Source: an uncultured Chloracidobacterium sp. (GTDB taxonomy: Bacteria; Acidobacteriota; Blastocatellia; Pyrinomonadales; Pyrinomonadaceae). Taken from it: 15,075 bases of DNA. The stretch spans positions 1-15,075 of the forward strand of contig CALDGX010000241.1 of assembly GCA_937941715.1 (NCBI GenBank). Direction: 5' to 3'. Positions 1 to 7,232 of the stretch are shown one piece after another (the stretch's first letter is position 1; every line of letters begins with the position of its first letter). The position numbers and the translations under genes were made by a program. Below the pieces are notes generated by a model that saw nothing but the letters and a program-made list of their open reading frames with translations, made no database searches and was not told the origin of the DNA.

Positions 1-1996
1 GAATACCGTTTTCGCCCGGATCCTGGACACCGTTATTGTTGTTGTCGCGCCAGACCCGGTTGCCGATCTCGATCGGTGCTGCTGAACACATCGCCGACAT
101 CGATCCGAGGCCGTTCGCCTTACCAAAATCGGGCTGTCCGACACCGCCAAGGCCGTTGTATATACGATAGGCACGTTCGGCACTTCCGGTCGTGTTGTTA
201 AAGAATCGGACACCTCCGTCAAACGTCGCACCGGAGTCGATCGTACGGCTGATCGGGTCGAGCAGAGTGGTCACCACATGCTGCCGTCCTGGCAGGTAAA
301 GCAGCGATCCCCACGAAACTTCATCGTGATAATTTGCGTTGTTCGGGGCGGTACAGAAATCGTCGTTGTGGTAAAACTCGCCGTTGCCCGGGCCCTGGCC
401 CGTTCCCTGAGGTGCAGTTCCGGTTCCGCCGCAGCGGCCGTTGCTCTCAAGCGTCCAGGTTCCAAAGGTTCCACAAGCACGGATAGTGTCGCCGGCCGTT
501 CGTTTCGCGTCGGGACCGGCATCAAGTGCGGCGTCGCCGGTACGATCGCGAATCCCGAGGATCAGGTTGCCGTTCTCAAATTCGATATCCGTCAGCATCG
601 GCATCGGGAAGGCAAAGTTCGTCTGGATCGTCGGTTCCCACGGCCGCCATTCGGCGGCCTCACCGGGATCCGCAAATCCACGGCCATAATTTAGCTGAGT
701 ACTAAAGACCGGCGTTGCGGTAACGGCAAGCGTTGTCGGGTTTACCTGAAATACATAAGCGTAAAGGTCACTGGCGTTATTGGTCGAATCGGCCGAGCAG
801 ACCACGCCGACATAGACATTACTGCGATAGTATCTGACCGCGAACGGACGCTTGTTACCTGCCGCACAATTTGCCACGGTTCCGGCAGGTGTCGGCATTG
901 TGATCGTCGAAAGGTCGACAGTGCTGCCAAGATTGGCACCCGTCGTCGGATTTAGTGCATACAGCTTGCGGTCCTGCAGATTCATAACGAAAAGCCGGCT
1001 GTTGTCGGACGCAATGTCCATTCCGCCGAGCCCGCTCTTACCGACGCCATCCCAGCCAGTGTCATAGTTGTCGGCCGCGTAATCTAGGATGTCATGGTTA
1101 TTCGTCGTCGCGTTGGGGACGGTAAAGGTCGCGGTGACCGCGCTCGTCGCAGGATTGATGACGTAGATCGCGCCCGGATCGTCTGCATTATTTAATATCC
1201 CGTCAGCTCCCGGGCCGAATCCCGAATGCCGCTTGAAGTACGACGCGGCATAAAGCCGATTAGTGCTGCGGTTGTATGCAAGCGAGTAAATCGTGCCGAC
1301 AGTCGCCTGCGTGGTGGTCAGCGAATGGGTCGTCGGATCATCATAATTAGCGACAGTCGTGTCGGTGTAGGTCGTACCGGCATCATACGGGAAGTCGTAG
1401 AGTACCGGGTTGGTCGCATATGTGCCGTTTGACGCGCCTTGTGCGTACCGCGAAGTGACTATCGTCGGATTGTTCTGGCAATATTCTTCGCCTCTTGTCA
1501 GGGCGAGGTTGACGTTCGACGTGTTGACGTTGTTTACAAATTGCACGGTCGAACCCGCATCGGTCGCAGTGCCGCCGAGAACCGAGTCCGTACTGCGCGC
1601 CGACGGCGTATAGCCTGACGGCAGCGTCGTGAACTCTAGTCTGTAAGGTCCAGTCCCGGTTGCGGCCAGCGAATAAGTTCCGGTGGCCCCGGTCGTGGTG
1701 GAACCGCGAGCGACACCGCCGGAGTCAAACGCACTAACGGTCACGCCGGCCACCCCGACGTCGATCGAGTCGGTGCCGGTCGCCGTGTCGTAGAGACCGT
1801 TGCTGTTAAAATCCTGAAACACGCGTCCGGTGATCGTTGCCGCCTCAGGCGCGTCCGGAGCGAGGTCGACCGTCTTGGCCGTCCGCTGTGCGCTTGAGCG
1901 AAATGATTCGGTAACGGCCGCGCCAAAGGCGATGGCGGTCGCTAGTATCGTCAGTGCCGCAAGGCGGCGTCGATTGAACAAATTTGGGGTCGTCAT
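1..1996 (-). CDS. Secreted SdrD-B-like repeat surface protein with beta-propeller-like region (5' part; continues past the left edge)
   Basis: The minus frame stays open from an ATG at 1996 to base 1: 665 codons with no stop seen, so the C-terminus lies outside the window. The N-terminus looks like a signal peptide (NRRR then a hydrophobic stretch, residues 8-28). Residues about 54-130 resemble a Cna-B/SdrD-B beta-sandwich (ITGRVFQDFNSNGLYD, later TGATGTYSL and LPSGYT). Residues about 200-470 carry repeated propeller-like strands (IYSLAYNRSTNRLYAASY, IYVINPATSAVTATF, RKLYALNPTTGANLG). A second SdrD-B-like repeat starts at about 642 (IGNRVWRDNNNNGVQDPGE), with the Asp/Asn-rich segment that binds calcium in this family. 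Seven cysteines lie between residue 173 and the left edge. It is probably exported and surface-bound; ligand and anchor are unknown. No clear Shine-Dalgarno precedes the ATG; an in-frame TTG at 2011 is an alternative start. The domain calls are by motif only. Confidence 0.85.
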   Translation of the reverse strand, partial: MTTPNLFNRRRLAALTILATAIAFGAAVTESFRSSAQRTAKTVDLAPDAPEAATITGRVFQDFNSNGLYDTATGTDSIDVGVAGVTVSAFDSGGVARGSTTTGATGTYSLAATGTGPYRLEFTTLPSGYTPSARSTDSVLGGTATDAGSTVQFVNNVNTSNVNLALTRGEEYCQNNPTIVTSRYAQGASNGTYATNPVLYDFPYDAGTTYTDTTVANYDDPTTHSLTTTQATVGTIYSLAYNRSTNRLYAASYFKRHSGFGPGADGILNNADDPGAIYVINPATSAVTATFTVPNATTNNHDILDYAADNYDTGWDGVGKSGLGGMDIASDNSRLFVMNLQDRKLYALNPTTGANLGSTVDLSTITMPTPAGTVANCAAGNKRPFAVRYYRSNVYVGVVCSADSTNNASDLYAYVFQVNPTTLAVTATPVFSTQLNYGRGFADPGEAAEWRPWEPTIQTNFAFPMPMLTDIEFENGNLILGIRDRTGDAALDAGPDAKRTAGDTIRACGTFGTWTLESNGRCGGTGTAPQGTGQGPGNGEFYHNDDFCTAPNNANYHDEVSWGSLLYLPGRQHVVTTLLDPISRTIDSGATFDGGVRFFNNTTGSAERAYRIYNGLGGVGQPDFGKANGLGSMSAMCSAAPIEIGNRVWRDNNNNGVQDPGENGI

Positions 1997-2113
1997 AGTC
2001 GTATTTGGCAATTGAATATTGCTATCCAGGATCGAAGGGGAATTTATCTCGGGAGGTGCACTGCGGGGCAAGCGGGACCTATCACCGTAAAGGCTGATAC
2101 GCCCTTCAACTAG

Positions 2114-2142
2114 AAGGTAACAAACTATTTCAAAATTGTCAA
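2114..2142 (-). promoter_or_regulatory. Sigma70-type promoter for the SdrB-like surface protein gene
   Basis: On the minus strand a perfect -35 TTGACA (2137-2142) is followed by a 17-bp AT-rich spacer and a -10 TACCTT (2114-2119). Transcription would start near 2107, giving a leader of about 110 nt before the ATG at 1996. This lies in the 235-bp gap between msrA and the surface protein gene, so that gene can be expressed separately from the acs-mtnB-msrA operon. No clear terminator for that operon was seen in the gap. Confidence 0.6.
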
Positions 2143-2231
2143 ACGATTTTTAACACTCGAAGCGGGCATATGGGAGCCTTGCCATTCTGGATTTGATAGA
2201 GGTCAACCGGCTGATTGATACCACCGATCGC

Positions 2232-2777
2232 TTAACGTTTCAGACGGTGGGCAAATTTTTGACGGAACTTAGCTACCTTGGGTGCGACGACCGCGGCGCA
2301 GTACGGTTGGTTGGGGTTATTGGCGAAATACTCCTGATGATAGTCTTCGGCAGGCCAGAATTTGTCAAACGCGGTGACCTCGGTGACGATCGGATCGTCA
2401 TATATAGCCTCGGCGGTGATCTCCGAAATGATCTCGTGAGCGGTTTGACGTTGTTCCTCCGAGTGGTAAAAGATCGCCGAGCGATATGAGGTTCCGATAT
2501 CGCCGCCCTGTCGATTAAGGGTCGTCGGGTCGTGGACGGTGAAATAGACGCGCAGAAGATCGGCAAACGAAAGCTGCTCGGGGTCGAATCTGATCTGGAC
2601 GACTTCCGCATGGCCGGTAGTTTCAGAGCATACCTGTTGGTATGTCGGGTTGGCGGTATGGCCGCCGGAGTAGCCGGAAACAACGTCCTCGACGCCGATC
2701 AGGGCGTCAAAGACCGCCTCGACACACCAAAAGCACCCGGCAGCAAGTGTTGCAGTTTCTAGATCTTTGTTTTCCAT
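2232..2777 (-). CDS. msrA: Peptide-methionine (S)-S-oxide reductase MsrA
   Basis: MsrA reduces the S-epimer of methionine sulfoxide in proteins and free methionine, using thioredoxin. The 181-residue length is normal for a single-domain MsrA. The catalytic motif GCFWCVEAVF is at residues 14-23, with nucleophile Cys15 and a second cysteine Cys18. The family blocks GVxxVxSGYSGG (28-39), NPTYxxVCSETTGHAE (43-58) and DPTTLNRQGGDIGTSYRS follow. Cys160 in the PYC motif near the C-terminus is the likely resolving cysteine. No signal peptide is seen, so it is cytoplasmic. It starts 11 bp after the stop of mtnB and is the last gene of the acs-mtnB-msrA operon. The start has only a weak ribosome-binding site, which suggests coupling to upstream translation. 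There is no MsrB domain or msrB gene in the window. Confidence 0.97.
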   Translation of the reverse strand: MENKDLETATLAAGCFWCVEAVFDALIGVEDVVSGYSGGHTANPTYQQVCSETTGHAEVVQIRFDPEQLSFADLLRVYFTVHDPTTLNRQGGDIGTSYRSAIFYHSEEQRQTAHEIISEITAEAIYDDPIVTEVTAFDKFWPAEDYHQEYFANNPNQPYCAAVVAPKVAKFRQKFAHRLKR

Positions 2778-2788
2778 ATATTCTGTAC

Positions 2789-3424
2789 TCAGTTACGTGC
2801 GAGACCCAGCGAACGCCCGGTCACCTCAAACAGATGCTCAAATATCTCAACGTGCCGCCGAGCCTCGGCAACCGTTTCACCCCACGCGAAAAGCCCGTGG
2901 CGGCGAATATAAATTCCGTGAATGTCTCCGGCCTCAAGCAGTACGTTCTGCAGGACGTGTGACTGAGCGACCTGATCCTGCGAGTTTTCGATGATCGGTA
3001 CGACCTCTGTGTGGTCATGCGTCGCGACGCCCGAGAGGCCCTTGAGCACCTCATAGCCGTGCAGCGTTATGGCTCCGTCCACGTACTTTAGGTCGGACAA
3101 GATCGTTCCCCAGACCGAGTGAGTGTAGAGGATGCAGCGAGCCCGCGGCCGCAGCCGATAGATCGTCAAATGAAGCAGCGACTCGTCCGACGGTCGGCCG
3201 AAGCCCTGGAGTATTTCGGCGTCGTCATCCAACTCGAGAAAGTTGGTCTCGTCAAGCGTTGCTTTTTCATTGCCGGCCGACGTGATGCAGAGCCGGAGCG
3301 GCTTGCGCGCAAGCAGGATGCTGAAGTTGCCGCTGGTCCCGAGAGCCCAGCCGCGATCGTAGAATTCGCGGCCGGCTTCGGTAAGTTCCTGAGTAGGAGT
3401 CGGCGCCGGATTTTGTGATGCCAT
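2789..3424 (-). CDS. mtnB: Probable methylthioribulose-1-phosphate dehydratase (class II aldolase family)
   Basis: In this 211-residue class II aldolase/adducin-fold protein, GWALGTSGNFS (25-35), GRPSDESLLH (76-85), GYEVLKGLSGVATH (123-136), VPIIENSQD (142-150) and IRRHGLFAWG (173-182) match MtnB best. MtnB dehydrates 5-methylthioribulose-1-phosphate in methionine salvage. Glu125 and His176 correspond to the catalytic acid and a zinc ligand, and His102 to another ligand. The family's HTHS zinc motif reads YTHS here: Tyr100 (TAC) replaces the first histidine, a one-base difference from CAC. The enzyme may therefore have altered metal binding, or be another aldolase-family member. The ATG lies two bases after the acs stop, behind a good Shine-Dalgarno. 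Other methionine-salvage genes (mtnA, mtnC, mtnD) are not in the window. Confidence 0.85.
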   Translation of the reverse strand: MASQNPAPTPTQELTEAGREFYDRGWALGTSGNFSILLARKPLRLCITSAGNEKATLDETNFLELDDDAEILQGFGRPSDESLLHLTIYRLRPRARCILYTHSVWGTILSDLKYVDGAITLHGYEVLKGLSGVATHDHTEVVPIIENSQDQVAQSHVLQNVLLEAGDIHGIYIRRHGLFAWGETVAEARRHVEIFEHLFEVTGRSLGLARN

Positions 3425-3426
3425 GC

Positions 3427-5379
3427 TTATTCCTCGTCCTCGCGTAGCTTTTCCAGAACCGAGATATCCTCGAGCGTGGTCACGTCGCCGGCAACCGTGC
3501 CACCGGCGGCGAGTTCGCGCAAAAGCCGCCGCATGATCTTGCCGGATCGGGTCTTTGGCAGCATATCCGTAAAGCGAATATCATCCGGACGGGCAAGGGC
3601 ACCGATCTCGTGAGCGACATGTGCCCGGAGGATATTCTTGAGTTCGTCGTCACCCTGACGACCGCCCTCCAGCGTGACAAAAGCCGCGATCGCCTGTCCC
3701 TTTATCTCATCCGGTCGGCCGACGACCGCCGCTTCGGCGACAGCCTCGTGCGACACAAGTGCCGATTCGATCTCGGCGGTTCCGAGGCGATGGCCGCTGA
3801 CATTGATCACGTCGTCAACCCGGCCCATTATCCAATAGTAACCGTGCTCGTCGCGTCTGGCACCGTCACCGGCGAAATAGCGGCCCGGAATCTCGGACCA
3901 ATACGCTTGTTTATATCGCTCGTCGTCGCCCCAGAGCGTGCGCAGCATCGATGGCCAGGGATGCGTGACGACCAAATAGCCGCCCTCATTCGGCCCGACG
4001 GGCTTACCGCTCTTGGTTACAATGTCGACTAGAATTCCAGGTATCGGCCGCGTCGCCGTGCCGGGAACGGTCGGCGTAGCTCCCGGAAGCGGGCTTATCA
4101 TTATCGAACCGGTTTCGGTCTGCCACCAAGTGTCGACGATAGGACATTTTCCTTTACCGATGACCTTGTGATACCACATCCACGCCTCGGGATTGATCGG
4201 TTCGCCGACGGTTCCGAGCAAACGCAGCGAAGACAGGTCATGCCGCAGCGGATACTGTTCGCCCCATTTGATAAAAGCACGGATCGCAGTCGGGGCCGTG
4301 TACAGGATATTGATCTTGTGGCGGTCGATCATATCCCAAAAACGATCAAAGTCGGGATAGTTTGGTGCCCCTTCGTACATGAAGACCGTCGCACCGTTGG
4401 CCAGCGGGCCGTAGGCCACATAGCTATGCCCGGTTACCCAGCCGATGTCGGCCGTGCACCAGAAAATATCGTTATCCTTAAGATCAAATACAAGCTTTGT
4501 GGTGTAAGCGGCCTGCGTAAGGTATCCGCCGGTCGTGTGCAAAATGCCCTTTGGCTTACCGGTCGTTCCCGATGTGTAAAGTATGAACAGCGGATGTTCC
4601 GAGTCGAGTTCCTCGGCGGGACAGGGAATGCCGACGGTCTTGGTAAGTTCGTGCCACCAATGATCGCGGCCTGGCATCATGTGTATCTTAGAGTGTGTAC
4701 GCTGAAAAACGATCACGTCCTCGATGGTCGGGCAATGTTCAGCGGCCTCGTCGACGATCTCCTTGAGCTTGATCTCGCTCCCGCGGCGATAGCCGCCATC
4801 AGCGGTGACGATGACCTTACATCCGCCGTCATTGACGCGGTCGCGGATGGCGTCCGCCGAAAATCCGGCAAAGATAACAGTGTGCGTCGCACCGATGCGG
4901 GCACAGGCGAGCATCGCGACAGTCAGGGCCGGGATGAGCGGCATATACAGGGCGACACGGTCGCCGGTCTGCACGCCGAGGCTCTTGAGCACGTTGGCAA
5001 ACCGGGAAACCTCCTGATGCAGCTGAAGGTAGGTGATGGTCTTGACCTCGCCGGTCTCTCCTTCCCAAATGATCGCGGCCTTGTTACGCCGCCAGGTCGA
5101 AAGGTGCCGGTCAAGGCAGTTATAGGAAATATTGATCTTGCCGCCGACAAACCATTTGGCGTGCGGTTCCTGCCAGTCGAGGACGCTGTCCCACTTGCGA
5201 AACCAATGCAGTTCTTCGGCCTGCTTTTCCCAAAAGCCCTGCGGGTCGGCTGCGGCGTCTGCATAGAGCTGTTCGTATTCAGCAAAACTCTTGATCTGAG
5301 CATCGGCCGCAAATTCCGCCGGCGGCGGAAAAAGCCTTGATTCGCTCGACATCGATGTTATGGAGGGTTGATCGGACAT
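3427..5379 (-). CDS. acs: Acetyl-coenzyme A synthetase (AMP-forming)
   Basis: The enzyme activates acetate to acetyl-CoA through an acetyl-AMP intermediate, feeding scavenged acetate into central metabolism in the cytoplasm. The 650-residue length is typical. The N-terminal Acs domain includes SRLFPPPAEF, NISYNCLDRH (83-92) and IIWEGE (103-108). The ATP-binding P-loop YTSGTTGKPKG is at 268-278, followed by WCTADIGWVTGHSYV, the adenylate-binding DTWWQTETGS block and YFAGDGARRDEHGYYWIMGR. The C-terminal PKTRSGKIMRR contains Lys614, the conserved catalytic lysine that is acetylated in this family. The first ATG is chosen because it is about 21 nt from the predicted transcription start. A second in-frame ATG at 5352 has no ribosome-binding site. 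It is the first gene of acs-mtnB-msrA. Confidence 0.98.
   Translation of the reverse strand: MSDQPSITSMSSESRLFPPPAEFAADAQIKSFAEYEQLYADAAADPQGFWEKQAEELHWFRKWDSVLDWQEPHAKWFVGGKINISYNCLDRHLSTWRRNKAAIIWEGETGEVKTITYLQLHQEVSRFANVLKSLGVQTGDRVALYMPLIPALTVAMLACARIGATHTVIFAGFSADAIRDRVNDGGCKVIVTADGGYRRGSEIKLKEIVDEAAEHCPTIEDVIVFQRTHSKIHMMPGRDHWWHELTKTVGIPCPAEELDSEHPLFILYTSGTTGKPKGILHTTGGYLTQAAYTTKLVFDLKDNDIFWCTADIGWVTGHSYVAYGPLANGATVFMYEGAPNYPDFDRFWDMIDRHKINILYTAPTAIRAFIKWGEQYPLRHDLSSLRLLGTVGEPINPEAWMWYHKVIGKGKCPIVDTWWQTETGSIMISPLPGATPTVPGTATRPIPGILVDIVTKSGKPVGPNEGGYLVVTHPWPSMLRTLWGDDERYKQAYWSEIPGRYFAGDGARRDEHGYYWIMGRVDDVINVSGHRLGTAEIESALVSHEAVAEAAVVGRPDEIKGQAIAAFVTLEGGRQGDDELKNILRAHVAHEIGALARPDDIRFTDMLPKTRSGKIMRRLLRELAAGGTVAGDVTTLEDISVLEKLREDEE
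3431..3435 (-). promoter_or_regulatory. Ribosome binding site of mtnB inside the end of acs
   Basis: GAGGA sits six bases before the mtnB ATG and lies within the last two Glu codons of acs (GAGGAATAA, where TAA is the acs stop). Ribosomes ending on acs are therefore placed at the mtnB start, which supports translational coupling. It is one of the few clear Shine-Dalgarno sequences in the window. Confidence 0.7.
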
Positions 5380-5406
5380 ATTCTTAATTAAAACGCAACG
5401 CCCTCA

Positions 5407-5434
5407 ATTATAGTGTATCGGCTGACGTGTTCAA
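5407..5434 (-). promoter_or_regulatory. Promoter of the acs-mtnB-msrA operon
   Basis: On the minus strand a consensus -10 TATAAT (5407-5412) is preceded, after a 16-bp spacer, by TTGAAC (5429-5434). The transcription start would be near 5400, leaving a leader of about 21 nt with no strong Shine-Dalgarno before the acs ATG. This is the left half of a divergent control region shared with xylG. Confidence 0.6.
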
Positions 5435-5591
5435 ATTACGTCCAGCTCCGCACTAAGGCGCACGCCCGGCCAAAATGACCTTTGACGGATGATCTGATGC
5501 TCGGATCACATAGTATCGCCGCTCGATGTACCTCAAAACCGTCATGGATCACACTTTATTTCTTCAATGCGTTCAGCCGGTCGAACGCTGT

Positions 5592-5620
5592 TTGGGAATC
5601 AACTTGGATACGTGTAAAAT
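5592..5620 (+). promoter_or_regulatory. Promoter of the xylGH transporter operon
   Basis: TTGGGA (5592-5597), a 17-bp spacer and TAAAAT (5615-5620) form a plausible sigma70-type promoter with a start near 5627. This would leave about 24 nt before the ATG at 5651, but only about 6 nt before the alternative TTG at 5633, so it favours the ATG. The rest of the divergent gap (5435-5591) holds only a weak inverted repeat (TGATC-N9-GATCA, 5490-5508) and no open frame that looks real. Confidence 0.45.
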
Positions 5621-5650
5621 CGGCGAAGAATATTGTCCGAATATTTGCTT

Positions 5651-7162
5651 ATGGCACTGCTCGAGATGCGCGGGATCGTCAAGGAGTTTCCGGGAGTCAA
5701 GGCTCTGGACGGCGTGAGTTTTGCTCTCGGGGCCGGTGAGTTCCACTCGCTGGTCGGTGAGAACGGTGCAGGCAAATCGACGCTGATGAAAGTGCTCTCG
5801 GGCGTTTATCCGCACGGGTCGTATGAGGGCGACATCCTCATTGACGACACGGTTCGGAGCTTTCGAAATATCCGCGATTCTGAAGCCGCCGGGGTTTCGA
5901 TCATCTTCCAGGAACTATCGCTCGTCAAGGAACTTACGGTCGGTGAGAACATCTTTTTGGGTAAAGAACCGTCGCGGTTCGGCATTATCAATTGGACGGA
6001 ACTCTACCACAAGGCGTCAAATCTACTCCGCGATCTCAATCTCGAAATCGACCCGCGAATACCGGTCGGAAATCTCGGTATCGGCCAGCAGCAGCTGGTC
6101 GAGATCGCCAAGGCCCTATCGAAGGATGCAAGGATCCTGGTGCTCGATGAACCGACGGCCGCACTGACCGAATCGGAGGTCGAGACTCTCTTCAATATCC
6201 TCGAAAAGCTCAGGTCGCGAGGCGTCGGAATGATCTACATATCGCACAAACTGGATGAGGTTTTTCGAATGAGCGACCGCATCACGGTGCTTCGCGACGG
6301 CAGGACGGTCGGCACTCACGCAGCCGCGGAACTGACCAAGGACAAGGTGATCGCCGCAATGGTCGGCCGTGAGGTTGGCGATATTTTCCCCAAGCCTGAG
6401 CACGAATTCGGCGAGACCGCGATTGAGGTCAAGTCGCTGAACGTATTTTCGACCGATCGGCCTGACAAAGCACTCGTGAGCGACGTTTCGTTTGCAGTGC
6501 GTAAGGGAGAGGTCCTCGGTATTGCGGGGTTAATGGGAGCGGGGCGTTCGGAACTGCTGATGGCGATCTTTGGCGCGTGGAAGGGAAAATTTGGCCGTGA
6601 GATCTCCGTGGCCGGTCGCCCGGTCACGATTTCGTCGCCGGCCGACGCGATCGCTAACGGCATCGGATTTGTGACCGAAGACCGCAAGCGGTTCGGCCTG
6701 ATACTCGAGCAGACCATCCTGGACAATATGACTCTCGCGGGGCTAAAGAGCATATCGGGCCGATTTGTTTGCAACCGCACACGCGAGTCGATAGCCGCGG
6801 ACGGCCCGATGAAGAGCCTCCGTATCAAGGCAAACTCGCCCTTGTCGATCGCCGGTACGCTTTCAGGCGGCAATCAACAAAAGGTCGTGCTTGGCAAATG
6901 GCTCCTGACTCGTCCGAAAGTGCTGTTTCTGGATGAACCCACGCGTGGGATCGACGTCGGGGCCAAGCAGGAGATATACGCCGAGATAAACCGCCTGGCG
7001 AAAGAGGGAATGGCGATAGTACTGGTCTCGTCGGAACTCCCGGAGGTTTTGGGGCTTTCAGACCGGATAATGGTCCTCCACGACGGCCGAGTTACGGGTG
7101 AATTTGCCCGCAGCGAAGCTACACCGGAAAAGGTCATGGCGGCCGCGACGGGATCGAACTGA
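5651..7162 (+). CDS. xylG: Xylose-type sugar ABC transporter ATP-binding protein, two nucleotide-binding domains
   Basis: This 503-residue protein is the tandem ATPase that powers a CUT2-family sugar importer at the inner membrane. Domain 1 has Walker A GENGAGKST (36-44), signature LGIGQQQLVEIAKAL (from 142), Walker B ILVLDEPTAAL (from 162) and an H-loop His199. Domain 2 has a degenerate Walker A GLMGAGRSE (293-301, Arg for Lys), an intact LSGGNQQ (404-410), Walker B VLFLDEPTRGID (from 424) and VSSELPEVLGLSDR with no H-loop histidine. This asymmetry is normal for RbsA/MglA/XylG. The stretch GVYPHGSYEGDI, later IRDSEA, is XylG-like and points to xylose, but substrate specificity is inferred. 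A TTG at 5633 would add SEYLL, also seen at the start of related proteins, so the start is uncertain. The permease follows after 70 bp. Confidence 0.93.
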   Translation: MALLEMRGIVKEFPGVKALDGVSFALGAGEFHSLVGENGAGKSTLMKVLSGVYPHGSYEGDILIDDTVRSFRNIRDSEAAGVSIIFQELSLVKELTVGENIFLGKEPSRFGIINWTELYHKASNLLRDLNLEIDPRIPVGNLGIGQQQLVEIAKALSKDARILVLDEPTAALTESEVETLFNILEKLRSRGVGMIYISHKLDEVFRMSDRITVLRDGRTVGTHAAAELTKDKVIAAMVGREVGDIFPKPEHEFGETAIEVKSLNVFSTDRPDKALVSDVSFAVRKGEVLGIAGLMGAGRSELLMAIFGAWKGKFGREISVAGRPVTISSPADAIANGIGFVTEDRKRFGLILEQTILDNMTLAGLKSISGRFVCNRTRESIAADGPMKSLRIKANSPLSIAGTLSGGNQQKVVLGKWLLTRPKVLFLDEPTRGIDVGAKQEIYAEINRLAKEGMAIVLVSSELPEVLGLSDRIMVLHDGRVTGEFARSEATPEKVMAAATGSN

Positions 7163-7232
7163 CGCTTGACAGCGACGCTCGCAACTTATTTTTACTGATG
7201 AAAGCTCGACTCGGACGAATAGAGACAAACAA

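Noticed and set aside
278..694. A 138-codon plus-strand open frame near the left end
   Set aside because: It lies opposite the SdrB-like protein, whose minus frame is continuous and has recognisable repeats; the plus translation is low-complexity Arg/Ser/Val.
2143..2231. Terminator for the acs-mtnB-msrA operon
   Set aside because: Only short imperfect pairing (GGT..CAA with TTGACC near 2201-2222) and no T tract were seen.
2193..2489. A 98-codon plus-strand open frame at the msrA 3' end
   Set aside because: Almost all of it is antisense to msrA, whose motifs are unambiguous.
4168..5340. A 390-codon plus-strand open frame opposite acs
   Set aside because: It is antisense to a clearly conserved acs frame, its translation has no recognisable domain, and long antisense frames are common opposite GC-rich codons.
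5490..5508. Inverted repeat TGATC-N9-GATCA as a repressor operator for xylGH
   Set aside because: Arms are only 5 bp and lie about 80 bp upstream of the predicted -35; such repeats are expected by chance.
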